This document shows positions 43,136 through 51,204 of a stretch of DNA of 64,000 nt, piece by piece. How positions within the stretch are numbered: position 1 is the first letter of the stretch; every line of letters begins with the position of its first letter. Source of the DNA: CAZQXD01 sp964597315 (GTDB lineage Bacteria > Pseudomonadota > Gammaproteobacteria > Competibacterales > Competibacteraceae). Below the pieces are notes generated by a model. It searched no databases. It was not told the origin of the DNA and was given only the letters and a program-made list of their open reading frames with translations. The stretch lies in assembly GCA_964597315.1 (NCBI GenBank), contig CAZQXD010000015.1:1-64000 (forward strand). The letters run 5' to 3'. The position numbers and the translations under genes were made by a program.

Positions 43136-44128
43136 ATGAACGACAATGTGCTGCAAGATCGGGAGCTGGCGACGGACGCGTCGGCAAGCGCCCAGTCCGC
43201 AGATCTAGAGCGGTTGGCGGCGCGGGTCGGGCGGGTCCATCTCCGCCAGCGGCTGGGTATCGAATCCGACCATGCCCGGGACGTATTCGGTCGGGGGCGC
43301 ACTTTGTTTCATATTGAGAATTGGTATTCGATCCACGCCCTGCTGCGGTTTCTGCTCAGGGTGAGCGGCCTGTACCGGCGGGGTCTACGCAACGCCGAGG
43401 CCATTGAAGTGCGCCAAAACGAAGTGTTGTTGCCGGGGCTGCCGACACCCTTCGACGGCTTTACCCTATTGCAGCTCAGCGATCTGCATCTGGATATGAA
43501 CGAGCGCTTTCCTCCGGCCTTGATTCAGAGGCTGCGAGACCTGGACTACGATCTTTGTGTGCTTACCGGCGACTTTCGGGCCAGAACCTTCGGTGGTTTC
43601 GACCGGGCCTTGGAAGCCCTCGCCCGGCTTCGTCCCCATCTTCACGCGCCGGTCTATGGCATCCTAGGCAACCATGATTCCATCCGCATGGTGCCAGCCA
43701 TGGAAGATATGGGCATCACCCTGTTGCTCAACGAGGCCGTGGCCATTCAACGGCAGGGGTCTGCTGTGTGGCTGGCGGGCATCGACGACCCCCATTATTT
43801 TCGGATGGAAAATTTCGAGAAAACTGCCCATTCCATTCCCGCCGATGCCGTGGCCGTACTGCTGTCCCATTCCCCCGAGCCGTTTCGCCGGGCCGCCCAC
43901 GCTGGCTTTGACTTGATGCTCAGCGGCCACACCCACGGTGGCCAGATTTGCCTGCCTGGGGGCGTGCCCCTGATGACCAATGCCGACTGCCCACGGCGCT
44001 TCTGCCGGGGAGGTTGGCGATACCACACCATGCAAGGCTATACCTCGGTGGGGTCCGGGGCGTCGGTGGTGGATGTGCGCTTTAACTGTCCGCCGGAGGT
44101 GACCTTGCATCGGTTGCGGGTGGGCTGA
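43136..44128 (+). CDS. Metallophosphoesterase
   Basis: 330 residues, calcineurin-like phosphoesterase. Start at MNDNVLQD has GGAG 7-8 bases upstream. All metal motifs are present: D-x-H (LSDLHLD), GDF (LTGDFRA), GNHD (ILGNHDS) and GHTHGG (LSGHTHGGQICLP). The N-terminal 100 residues have hydrophobic and basic parts (IHALLRFLLRVSGLYRRGL) that may associate with the membrane, as in YkuE/LpxG-type enzymes. The substrate is unknown; a role in lipid or nucleotide hydrolysis is possible. It is convergent with mshQ. Confidence 0.88.
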   Translation: MNDNVLQDRELATDASASAQSADLERLAARVGRVHLRQRLGIESDHARDVFGRGRTLFHIENWYSIHALLRFLLRVSGLYRRGLRNAEAIEVRQNEVLLPGLPTPFDGFTLLQLSDLHLDMNERFPPALIQRLRDLDYDLCVLTGDFRARTFGGFDRALEALARLRPHLHAPVYGILGNHDSIRMVPAMEDMGITLLLNEAVAIQRQGSAVWLAGIDDPHYFRMENFEKTAHSIPADAVAVLLSHSPEPFRRAAHAGFDLMLSGHTHGGQICLPGGVPLMTNADCPRRFCRGGWRYHTMQGYTSVGSGASVVDVRFNCPPEVTLHRLRVG

Positions 44129-44146
44129 AATCCACTTAGGTCGGAC

Positions 44147-47100
44147 TCAATACAGTTGTCGCCGGAAAATCACCCGCTCCGATCCCCGGGGTAGGCCAAA
44201 CGTGGCCGTGGCTTGAGGGTTGTCGTCGTAGCTCCCGTCGCTGTCAGTATCGTCTTGCAGCCAGTCGGACGCGGGCAGGGTGACGGCGACGCTACCGTGG
44301 TTGCCGGACCCTGGGGCCGATAGGGCGGTCGGGGCGGCGGGGTCATGGCGTCCCCCGAGCAGCCATCCGGTCCCGTCCGGGAGGGACTCGCCGGGGTTCA
44401 GATTGCCGGTATAGTTCCCCAGGATCATGGTCGCGCCGTCGTAGGCGGTGCAGCCGTCCAGGCTGTTGAGACGCCAGCCGTCATCGAAGTATTGGGCCGA
44501 CAACGGCAGGGTCAGGGAGTCCAGGGCCGAGCCTTGGGCGCTGTCCAGGACCAGGCGGCCGAAACGAATCTCCACCGGGTCCGGGGAGAGACTTAGGAGC
44601 GTCGGGGCCAGTGTGCCGTCGTCGTCGTCCACCCGAGTCAAGGACAGGGACAGGGTGGCGGGGAAGGGGGCGATCCGGGCGTTGGGTTCCTTGACATAGT
44701 TGAACCGGTCGTCCCCCAGGGTCAGGGTCAGGCTGCCGTCGCCGTTGGGACTCAGGGTGGCCGCGCCGGGGCTGCGCTCCAGGCGTATCAGGGTGGTCCC
44801 GTCGGCCCCCAGGGTGGTGGCGGCCGCCGCCAGGCTGAGCTGGGTCGCCGGGTCCTGGAGTTTGGCGAAAGCTTCCCGATAATTGTTGACCGGGGCGCCG
44901 ACGGCGTTGACCGGGGTGATGGTCACCGTCGGCTGGGCGTCGGCGGCATAGCCGAAGCTCTGGCCCAGATAGGTGAAGCCGGTGCAGGCGTTGGCCAACT
45001 CACCGGGGTCCGCCGTCGCCAGTTCAAAGCGCTCCGGGGCGAAGCGGCCCACGGTCACCGGGTCCAGGGCCGGAATGACGGCGCCAAAGTAATCGCCGTC
45101 TCGGGCCTGAAGGCGGATCGTCCCCACTTCGCTGAAAGCCGCCTGGGAATCGGACACCGCCCCGTCCTGGAACAGGCTGTTGATTGCGGTCCAGGCGGTA
45201 GCGCCCGGAAAGCTCCCGGGTAGGGTCTGTCCGCCCAGGGTCAAGGCTCCGGGAATAGCGCCCTGGTCGGCCTCGGGGGCGGCCAATTCCACCGCCAGCG
45301 CTGCGGCCCCGGGCCGGTAGTTGGGGGTGAGGCTGCCATCGGCGCAGACCGCCCGCGCCGTCAGCTCGAAACCGCGCCCGGCCAGCCAGCGGGGGGCGCC
45401 GCCGCTGGTGGCGTTGTCCAGGGGGACGCCGTCGGCAATGGCGCTTATGGCCAGGCCATGGGGACGCACCGTCAGGTCGATTGCCCCGGACAGTTCTAGA
45501 CCGGCGTCCGAGCCGCTGCCCTGATAATTCGCCCCCAAAGTGAGCAACCCGGCATCCCCATAGGCCAGTTCAAGACGGCCCCGGCCCTGGCTGTCGAAAG
45601 CCACTGGAATTGTGGCGTCGCCTCCATCCGCCAGATTGACGCCGGCCACGGTCAGGGGTCGGGCGCCGGTGTTTGGGTCGGCGTAGGTCAGGGCAAAGCG
45701 CACGTTCTTGGTGGTGTCGGCGATACCGACCACGCAGACCTGGGTGGTATCGTCGGCCCGCACCGCCCGCAAGCCCAGGGTGAAGGGTTCGCAGGCCACC
45801 GGGGTGGCGTCGGGGAGATCGAACACCAGCCCCGAGTCCACGAAGCTCAGGCGGCAGTCGGTGGTCCCTGAGGGACCGACGCAGCGGACCGGGTTCAAGG
45901 GGTAGGGGGTGGCGGCGCTAATACCCAGGGTCACAGTGCCGGTTGTGGTGCGGCTTAGGCGCGGGTTGGACGAACCGTGCAGGGTTTGCGTATCACCGTC
46001 TACCCAGCCGCTTGGACTTAGAGTGACGGACACGGAGCTGTCGTATAACTGGTCGCATGTGGCGTCGGCACAGGCTTGCAGGGTGATACTGGCCGGTTCG
46101 CAGGTCGGAGCCACTCCTGGGTGGAGCAGACGCAGATGATCCGGCCTAGGGGGTTGAGAACCGACCGGACAACTCGACAGTCCACTCAGGGCGGCGGCGC
46201 TTTGGGCATCGTATAAGAAGCGGACACCGTCTTTTAACCGGACTTCGCCGGAGGAGAGAACCACGCCCGTGAAGGTGGTATCGTCTTTGATCTCCACCTT
46301 TTTAAGCAGGTAGGGGGCATAGACCGTGCTACTGATGGTGGAGTCTTCACCGAACTTTAAATCGTCACCACTCGTGTAGGCGAAAAACTGCAACTGATCG
46401 GGGCTACCGGTCGGGTTCAGTTGCCCCTGTTTACCGGTTTCCAGTTTTTTCTTGATATAGATACGGGCCGGGCCTGGGGGGGTAACGTGGAGGGCGATAT
46501 TGTCATCGAGTTTCAATTCCTCCACGAAATACTCACCCCGGCCGAGGTAAACTGTCGCCCCACTCTTGATTTCTAGTTTTTTGATGTGATAAGTGCCTGG
46601 GGCGAATGTCCCGGTCCTATTGCCTTCCACTTTGACTTCCTTATAGATTCCCGGTTCGATCAGGGTGCTTGATGTGGTGGTGTCGCCGAAATCAACATCA
46701 GGAAAGGCGGGGGGATAGAGGTCGGGAAAGACAGGGGGTGGAGACAGTTCCAGTAACAGCCCTTGCGGGGAAACGGCATTGCTGGTCTTGCAGTCATACT
46801 TGTCGTGTACGGTACGGGTACTCTTGGCGTGGTTGGGGTCGTTGTTGAAGACGAACTCCACCTGAACTCCCTCTTCCATTTTTAGCTTGCTCAGCGCCAC
46901 GACCAGGTAATCCGCCGGCAGTGGTCCACAATCGCCGCTGGGGTCAGGGCTACAGGTGCTGACGGCGGCCACCGCCGTTTGGGTGGCCGGTGAGGACAGG
47001 ATGCTAACATCCTGTTTGAGATGTACCTGGCTATTACTGAGTACGGCGCCGGTGAAGCGTGAACGCTGGCCGATTTCCAGTTTGTGAATGGTCACGGGAG

Positions 47101-47758
47101 CGTGGATCACGCCATTGAACACGGTATCGTCGCCGAATTTAGAATCCTCTTCGCCATAGAGGAACATCCTCAAATGGCTCACCACGCCTCCAGGATTGAA
47201 AAGCGCCAGCTTGCCGGCTTGCAGTCGCTGCTTCAGTAGGAATTCAACGGGACCGGCCGGCGCGATCTCCAGCCGCGCCCGATCCCCTACGTTGAGTTCC
47301 TCCACAAAGTAACGCCCAGGAGCGAATCGGGCCGTGGCGTCAGAGCCTATCTCCAGTTGCCGGATGGCATAGTCGCCGCCGGCGAAGGTAGTGGTGACGC
47401 CGCCCTGGGCCTTGACTTTGGCGTAGACGCCGGGATTGATACTGGCGGCGTCGCTGTCCTGCTGACCGAAATCCACGGAGGGAAAGACTTCGGGGTCCAG
47501 GGGTGGGAGTGCGAATGCGTCGTCGGTTTCCGTATGAGCCAGGCCGCCGTCCGTGGCGATGGCGTCGTAACAGGCATCCTGGGAGAAGTTGATCCCGTTG
47601 TAAGCGGCCTTCTTATCGAGGGACAGCTTCTTCAATCCGACGATGGGATTGTCCAAGGGAATTGGCCCACAAGTAGTGCTGCCGCCCAGCGCAGGCCAGA
47701 ACAACCAAGCCGATAACAGGTACGGATAGGCAAAACGGTAACCCTGGTTCGCGGCCAT
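44147..47758 (-). CDS. mshQ: MshQ-like large exported protein with DUF6701 C-terminus and duplicated N-terminal domains
   Basis: About 1203 residues. Start at MAANQGYRFAYPYLL, where a signal peptide begins; an upstream in-frame TTG at 47842 is less likely. Residues about 30-270 and 285-530 are two copies of one domain: CGPIPL/CGPLPA, PGVY/PGIY-KVK/KEVKV, FAPGRYFVEELN / LGRGEYFVEELK, KFGDDTVFNGVIHAP / KFGEDSTISSTVYAP, TGAVLSNSQVHLK / TGVVLSSGEVRLK. The rest is Ig-like or beta-rich, ending in the DUF6701 motif CTAYDGA ... ATFGLPRGSERVIFRRQLY. MshQ normally follows mshP; here it is upstream of mshI. Confidence 0.85.
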   Translation of the reverse strand: MAANQGYRFAYPYLLSAWLFWPALGGSTTCGPIPLDNPIVGLKKLSLDKKAAYNGINFSQDACYDAIATDGGLAHTETDDAFALPPLDPEVFPSVDFGQQDSDAASINPGVYAKVKAQGGVTTTFAGGDYAIRQLEIGSDATARFAPGRYFVEELNVGDRARLEIAPAGPVEFLLKQRLQAGKLALFNPGGVVSHLRMFLYGEEDSKFGDDTVFNGVIHAPVTIHKLEIGQRSRFTGAVLSNSQVHLKQDVSILSSPATQTAVAAVSTCSPDPSGDCGPLPADYLVVALSKLKMEEGVQVEFVFNNDPNHAKSTRTVHDKYDCKTSNAVSPQGLLLELSPPPVFPDLYPPAFPDVDFGDTTTSSTLIEPGIYKEVKVEGNRTGTFAPGTYHIKKLEIKSGATVYLGRGEYFVEELKLDDNIALHVTPPGPARIYIKKKLETGKQGQLNPTGSPDQLQFFAYTSGDDLKFGEDSTISSTVYAPYLLKKVEIKDDTTFTGVVLSSGEVRLKDGVRFLYDAQSAAALSGLSSCPVGSQPPRPDHLRLLHPGVAPTCEPASITLQACADATCDQLYDSSVSVTLSPSGWVDGDTQTLHGSSNPRLSRTTTGTVTLGISAATPYPLNPVRCVGPSGTTDCRLSFVDSGLVFDLPDATPVACEPFTLGLRAVRADDTTQVCVVGIADTTKNVRFALTYADPNTGARPLTVAGVNLADGGDATIPVAFDSQGRGRLELAYGDAGLLTLGANYQGSGSDAGLELSGAIDLTVRPHGLAISAIADGVPLDNATSGGAPRWLAGRGFELTARAVCADGSLTPNYRPGAAALAVELAAPEADQGAIPGALTLGGQTLPGSFPGATAWTAINSLFQDGAVSDSQAAFSEVGTIRLQARDGDYFGAVIPALDPVTVGRFAPERFELATADPGELANACTGFTYLGQSFGYAADAQPTVTITPVNAVGAPVNNYREAFAKLQDPATQLSLAAAATTLGADGTTLIRLERSPGAATLSPNGDGSLTLTLGDDRFNYVKEPNARIAPFPATLSLSLTRVDDDDGTLAPTLLSLSPDPVEIRFGRLVLDSAQGSALDSLTLPLSAQYFDDGWRLNSLDGCTAYDGATMILGNYTGNLNPGESLPDGTGWLLGGRHDPAAPTALSAPGSGNHGSVAVTLPASDWLQDDTDSDGSYDDNPQATATFGLPRGSERVIFRRQLY

Positions 47759-47838
47759 GGTGGCAACGCCTTTGGCGTGAAAGTGGGCTTGATCAGGATT
47801 TATCGGCGGTTGAGAAGCGGACTGGAGAGGGGTTTCAA

Positions 47839-48135
47839 TCAATCAAGAGCCTCGACCCCTGTTCGCAAAAAACCCGTGAGGTCTTTCAAAGCTTTGAGAA
47901 ACACCGCCGCACCCGCCTGGACAGCCTGCCGGGCAGCTTCGGCTTCGGCTTGGCGGCAGGGACCAGACTCTTGCCAGGCGTCGGCTGCGGCCAGTCGGGC
48001 GGTGAAGGGGGTGGGCGTATGGGGGCCGGATTGGGGATCGCCCAAGGTATCCACCAGGCTCACGGCCAGCCCCGTGGCCTTGGCAAACTGGGCAAGGGGA
48101 GTATCCCAGTTTAGGGCTGAGAGTACAGGATTCAT
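47839..48135 (-). CDS. Small hypothetical protein
   Basis: 98 residues (MNPVLSALNWDTPLAQFAKAT ... AVFLKALKDLTGFLRTGVEALD), helical, with no signal. AAGGAGG lies just 3 bases before the ATG, which is strong but tightly spaced. It ends 80 bases before the chosen mshQ start. Function unknown. Confidence 0.5.
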   Translation of the reverse strand: MNPVLSALNWDTPLAQFAKATGLAVSLVDTLGDPQSGPHTPTPFTARLAAADAWQESGPCRQAEAEAARQAVQAGAAVFLKALKDLTGFLRTGVEALD

Positions 48136-48184
48136 CGGCCTCCTTGGGGTCGCTTCGGACGATGGCGACCTGTCTACTTGGAAT

Positions 48185-48442
48185 CCTCCCGATCAGGTTC
48201 GTTCCGGGGTGGCGCGATCTCGGCCTCCCCCTCGCCCGCGTCTCGGGTGGGGATGACTCGGGGGATTCCTGACCGGAGAAGACCTGTTCGTCGATTACCG
48301 GGCTGCGCCGGGAGGGCGAGCGGGCCAGGACTCCGTAATAATAGGAAAACGGCAGTTGCGGCACCGCCTCGCCATCGGCCTCATCGTTGTTCATCAGTTG
48401 GATGCCGCCAATGCGGATCACATATTCCCGGGTGTCCCGCAC
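48185..48442 (-). CDS. Possible small ORF overlapping the MATE 3' end
   Basis: From GTG at 48442, or ATG at 48394 which overlaps the MATE stop by 14 bases, the frame reads IRIGGIQLMNNDEADGEAV ... QLPFSYYYGVLARSP. It then becomes Arg/Ser-rich and runs on without stop into the next gene. In another frame a natural-looking acidic end (IAPPRNEPDREDSK, stop at 48174) suggests a frameshift near the C-run at 48227-48231. The end coordinate given is only approximate. Confidence 0.3.
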
Positions 48443-49805
48443 CGGCGCGCTGTCGGCAACTGTGCCGATTCCACAGGAAGGCTCCCACCCCCACCGCTAG
48501 ATTGGAAAAACAGGCGGCTGCGAACACCCCGGCTACCCCGTATAGCCGCCCGCCGATAAAGGCCAGGGGAATATACAGTAGCAGCCAGCGGGCGAGAGTG
48601 ACCACCGTGGCCCGCAGGGGCTGGCCCAGGGCGTTGAATACTGCGCCGCTGACCATGATCACCCCGTTGCCGCCATAGCTCACGGGCACCATCAGCAAAT
48701 ACAAAGAGGCAATAGCCACCACTTGGGGATGGTCGTCGAATAGCCCCGCCAGGGAGGGGCCTGTCAGGGCCAGCAGCACCGCCACCAGCAGCCCCCAGCC
48801 GATGCTGAACAGGCTAGCCAGGCGCAGGGCCTCGAACACTCGCGCGTAGCGCCGGGCGCCCCAATTCTGGCCCACAAAGGGGCCGACGCTGGCGGCCAGG
48901 GCCATGATCACCATCAGGGCCAGGGCCTCGATGCGGGTAGCTACTCCGAAGGCCGCCACCGCTTCGGCGCCGAAGCCCGCCAGCAGAGCAGTGATGATGG
49001 CCGTGGAAATGGGGTTGACCATATTGGTAGCCGCCGCAGGCAGACCCACATGCAGCACCGCACGCCAGGAGTCCAGCAATTCAGAGAGGATAGGCCATTG
49101 CCAGATTAGCACCCGCTCCCGGTAGTGAAGCACCAACAGTGCCGCAACCAGGGTCAGACCTCGGGCGATGACCGTGGCCAAGGCCGCCCCCTGCATCTCC
49201 AGGCGCGGAAAGCCGGCCAGGCCGAAGATCAGCAGCGGGTCGAGGACCGCGTTGGTGAGGGCCGCGACGGTCATGATCAGGGAGGGGAAGGCGGTGTCCC
49301 CCCCGGCCCGTATCACGCTGTTGCCCACCATGGGCACCACCAGAAACACCATGCCCGGATACCAAATCAGCAGATAGTCATGGATCAGGGGCAGTAGCTC
49401 CGGTCCGGCCCCCAGCAGCCGGAACAGCGGGTCAATGGTGGCCAGACCCACCGCCACGAACACCGCCACGATCAGCACCGCCAGCAACAGACTATGGGTG
49501 GCCAGACACCGGACCCGGTGGTGGTCTCCCTCGCCGATGGCCCGGGCCACCACCGAGGCGGTCCCAGCCCCCAGACCCAGGGCCAGGCTGCCCATCACCA
49601 TCACTACCGGGAAGGTGAAACTGATGGCCGCCAGTTCCCGGGTGCCCAATTGGGCCACGAAAAACGTATCCACCAGATTCAGGGCGATCACCGAGAATAT
49701 CCCCCCCACCATGGGCAAGGTCAGGGCCGCCAGTCGTCGGCCCACCGGGCCTTCGGTGAGCCGGGGGCGGGGCGATGGGCGATGGGTTCGCGACGTAGAG
49801 TTCAA
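48381..49805 (-). CDS. MATE-family multidrug/Na+ antiporter
   Basis: About 474 residues with 12 membrane segments in two homologous halves, beginning RRLAALTLPMVGGIFSVIAL and LNLVDTFFVAQLG and mid-protein HVGLPAAATNMVNPISTAII. It exports drugs or organic cations using a Na+ or H+ gradient. Start is TTG at 49805 with GGGGAG about 9 bases before it; an in-frame TTG at 49823 is the alternative. The last about 35 residues (CRQRAGAGHPGICDPHWRH) are unusual and may be the result of a lost stop. Confidence 0.9.
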   Translation of the reverse strand: MNSTSRTHRPSPRPRLTEGPVGRRLAALTLPMVGGIFSVIALNLVDTFFVAQLGTRELAAISFTFPVVMVMGSLALGLGAGTASVVARAIGEGDHHRVRCLATHSLLLAVLIVAVFVAVGLATIDPLFRLLGAGPELLPLIHDYLLIWYPGMVFLVVPMVGNSVIRAGGDTAFPSLIMTVAALTNAVLDPLLIFGLAGFPRLEMQGAALATVIARGLTLVAALLVLHYRERVLIWQWPILSELLDSWRAVLHVGLPAAATNMVNPISTAIITALLAGFGAEAVAAFGVATRIEALALMVIMALAASVGPFVGQNWGARRYARVFEALRLASLFSIGWGLLVAVLLALTGPSLAGLFDDHPQVVAIASLYLLMVPVSYGGNGVIMVSGAVFNALGQPLRATVVTLARWLLLYIPLAFIGGRLYGVAGVFAAACFSNLAVGVGAFLWNRHSCRQRAGAGHPGICDPHWRHPTDEQR

Positions 49806-49823
49806 GATACCGTGACTCCCCAA

Positions 49824-50049
49824 GGGTGGCGCAGTGACGTTGCGGAGGGCGGATACGGTAGTGGCGCGGCATTGGTCCGCCCAAAGGATAGCAGCAAGCC
49901 GCCCCTAGGGTCGGAAGACGGTTCGGCGCTGATCCGGTCAACACCCACCAAAAAGAGAGGTTTGAAGACATGCCTAAAGGTTTGTCTTGGCAATGGTCGC
50001 CCCCATCAAAACCAGTTACCATTGTTGACACGATTAATCGTCGAAATTA
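49824..50049. other. Intergenic region between MATE and PEP-CTERM genes (GC-rich part)
   Basis: About 225 bases with normal GC content. No gene or RNA is recognised. It ends where the AT-rich promoter block of the PEP-CTERM gene begins. Confidence 0.5.
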
Positions 50050-50088
50050 TTTACACTTTTACATTTTTACATTTTTGTAAATTTTACA
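50050..50088 (+). promoter_or_regulatory. TTTACA array, candidate enhancer site
   Basis: TTTACA occurs at 50050, 50058 and 50066 (8-base period) and at 50083. The copy at 50066-50071 is half of a perfect 16-base inverted repeat, TTTACA-TTTT-TGTAAA (50066-50081). It lies about 35-70 bases upstream of the -24 element, the distance expected for an activator bound upstream of a sigma-54 promoter. Confidence 0.55.
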
Positions 50089-50117
50089 ATTTTTTGATAC
50101 TTTTAATAAAAATTAAC

Positions 50118-50134
50118 TTGGCATTTTTAGTGCA
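50118..50134 (+). promoter_or_regulatory. Sigma-54 (-24/-12) promoter
   Basis: TTGGCA at 50118-50123 and TGCA at 50131-50134 give GG-N10-GC spacing exactly as in RpoN promoters (TTGGCAC-N4-TTGCA type). The predicted transcription start is about 50145, leaving about 34 bases of leader before the ATG at 50179. Confidence 0.65.
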
Positions 50135-50178
50135 TTAATTTTCAAGCGTACAAAAATCGATATTTTTGAGGATTGGCA

Positions 50179-51204
50179 ATGATGAACAATTCCCCGTTCG
50201 TGGCGAGCAGCGTGGCCATGTTGCTGTTGGTATTCAGCCAGGCAAGCCCAGCTCAGGAGGGAGGCTCCGCCCCCCAAAAAAACCAGCTCGGCGACTTTTT
50301 GTCGGTGGCGGGGATGTGCCTGCCTCCGGCGGGAACCGAGTCAAGTGGAAGCCCTGGGGTAGGGGCGATTGAAACCGCGCAAGGCGGTTTCAGTGGTTCG
50401 GCATCCACCCCAGGAGATCATTCGGGAACCGCTCGTTCCGCCTCCCCAGGGGCCGGGGCTCGCCCTTTGGGCCTGGGTAGCGGTGGCCTTCAAACGGCGC
50501 TACGGTCCCCGAAGGACACTTCCCATGAGGATCAATCCGACCCCGATTTAGACGCAGAGAGTAACTCCCCTTGGAGTGTCGGAACTACGAAACCGGAACT
50601 TACCGTGGCCAGTAAGGCGGTCGCGGATAGCGTCGGCAGTCCCACCAAAAGCAAGACGCTTGATGGCGCTTTCGATTGGCCGAACTTGTTTGTGGGGGAT
50701 TCAGGTCTGCTTACCGCCTTGAGGGAGCGATTGCTTGACAGATACAAGCCCGGCGCGAGCCAAGGAGTGGGCCAGCAATACGCCACTCCCGGCGCGGGCC
50801 AAGGGGTAGGCCAGCAATACGCCACTCAGCAGCCAACCTCTCCAGCGACCGCCGGACTTCAGTCGCCACAGGCGAGCGACCCTCTGGGAGCAGGTCCGGC
50901 GGCCATTGCCGAGACCAGTCTTGTTCAACTGGCCGAAGAGGTCGCCGAAAACAGCAGCTTGAATGTGAGCGAGGAACCGCCCGTGAGCGCCCTAGAGGCG
51001 GTTGTACAGGAGCAACACAGTCTGCTGAGTGATCCTGCCGGGTCGTCGCCTGGCGTCGCGACCACCGGTCTAGTCGGTAGCGGGTTTTTTCCGGCCGCCG
51101 TATCCGAGCCGGCTGCTTTGAGCCTGCTGAGCATGGGGCTGCTGGGCCTGGTTGGGTGGCGGCGTCGACAAGGCCTGTCAGGGTGGGGCCGGAACCAGGC
51201 GTAG
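50179..51204 (+). CDS. PEP-CTERM sorted exported protein
   Basis: 341 residues. Start at ATG 50179 has GAGG about 7 bases upstream. The N-terminal signal peptide is SSVAMLLLVFSQASPAQ. The body is Ser/Gly/Pro/Gln-rich, low-complexity and without a recognised domain. The C-terminus is a PEP-CTERM sorting signal: SEPAALSLLSMGLLGLVG followed by WRRR, with SEP in place of the usual PEP. This directs processing by an exosortase (not encoded here), so surface or matrix location is expected. It contains two 39-base direct repeats. It overlaps the convergent acylase gene by 27 bases. Confidence 0.8.
   Translation: MMNNSPFVASSVAMLLLVFSQASPAQEGGSAPQKNQLGDFLSVAGMCLPPAGTESSGSPGVGAIETAQGGFSGSASTPGDHSGTARSASPGAGARPLGLGSGGLQTALRSPKDTSHEDQSDPDLDAESNSPWSVGTTKPELTVASKAVADSVGSPTKSKTLDGAFDWPNLFVGDSGLLTALRERLLDRYKPGASQGVGQQYATPGAGQGVGQQYATQQPTSPATAGLQSPQASDPLGAGPAAIAETSLVQLAEEVAENSSLNVSEEPPVSALEAVVQEQHSLLSDPAGSSPGVATTGLVGSGFFPAAVSEPAALSLLSMGLLGLVGWRRRQGLSGWGRNQA
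50749..50826 (+). repeat. 39-bp direct repeat in the PEP-CTERM gene
   Basis: Two adjacent 39-base units, 50749-50787 and 50788-50826, differ at only a few positions and encode PGA(S/G)QGVGQQYAT. The frame is kept. Confidence 0.9.
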
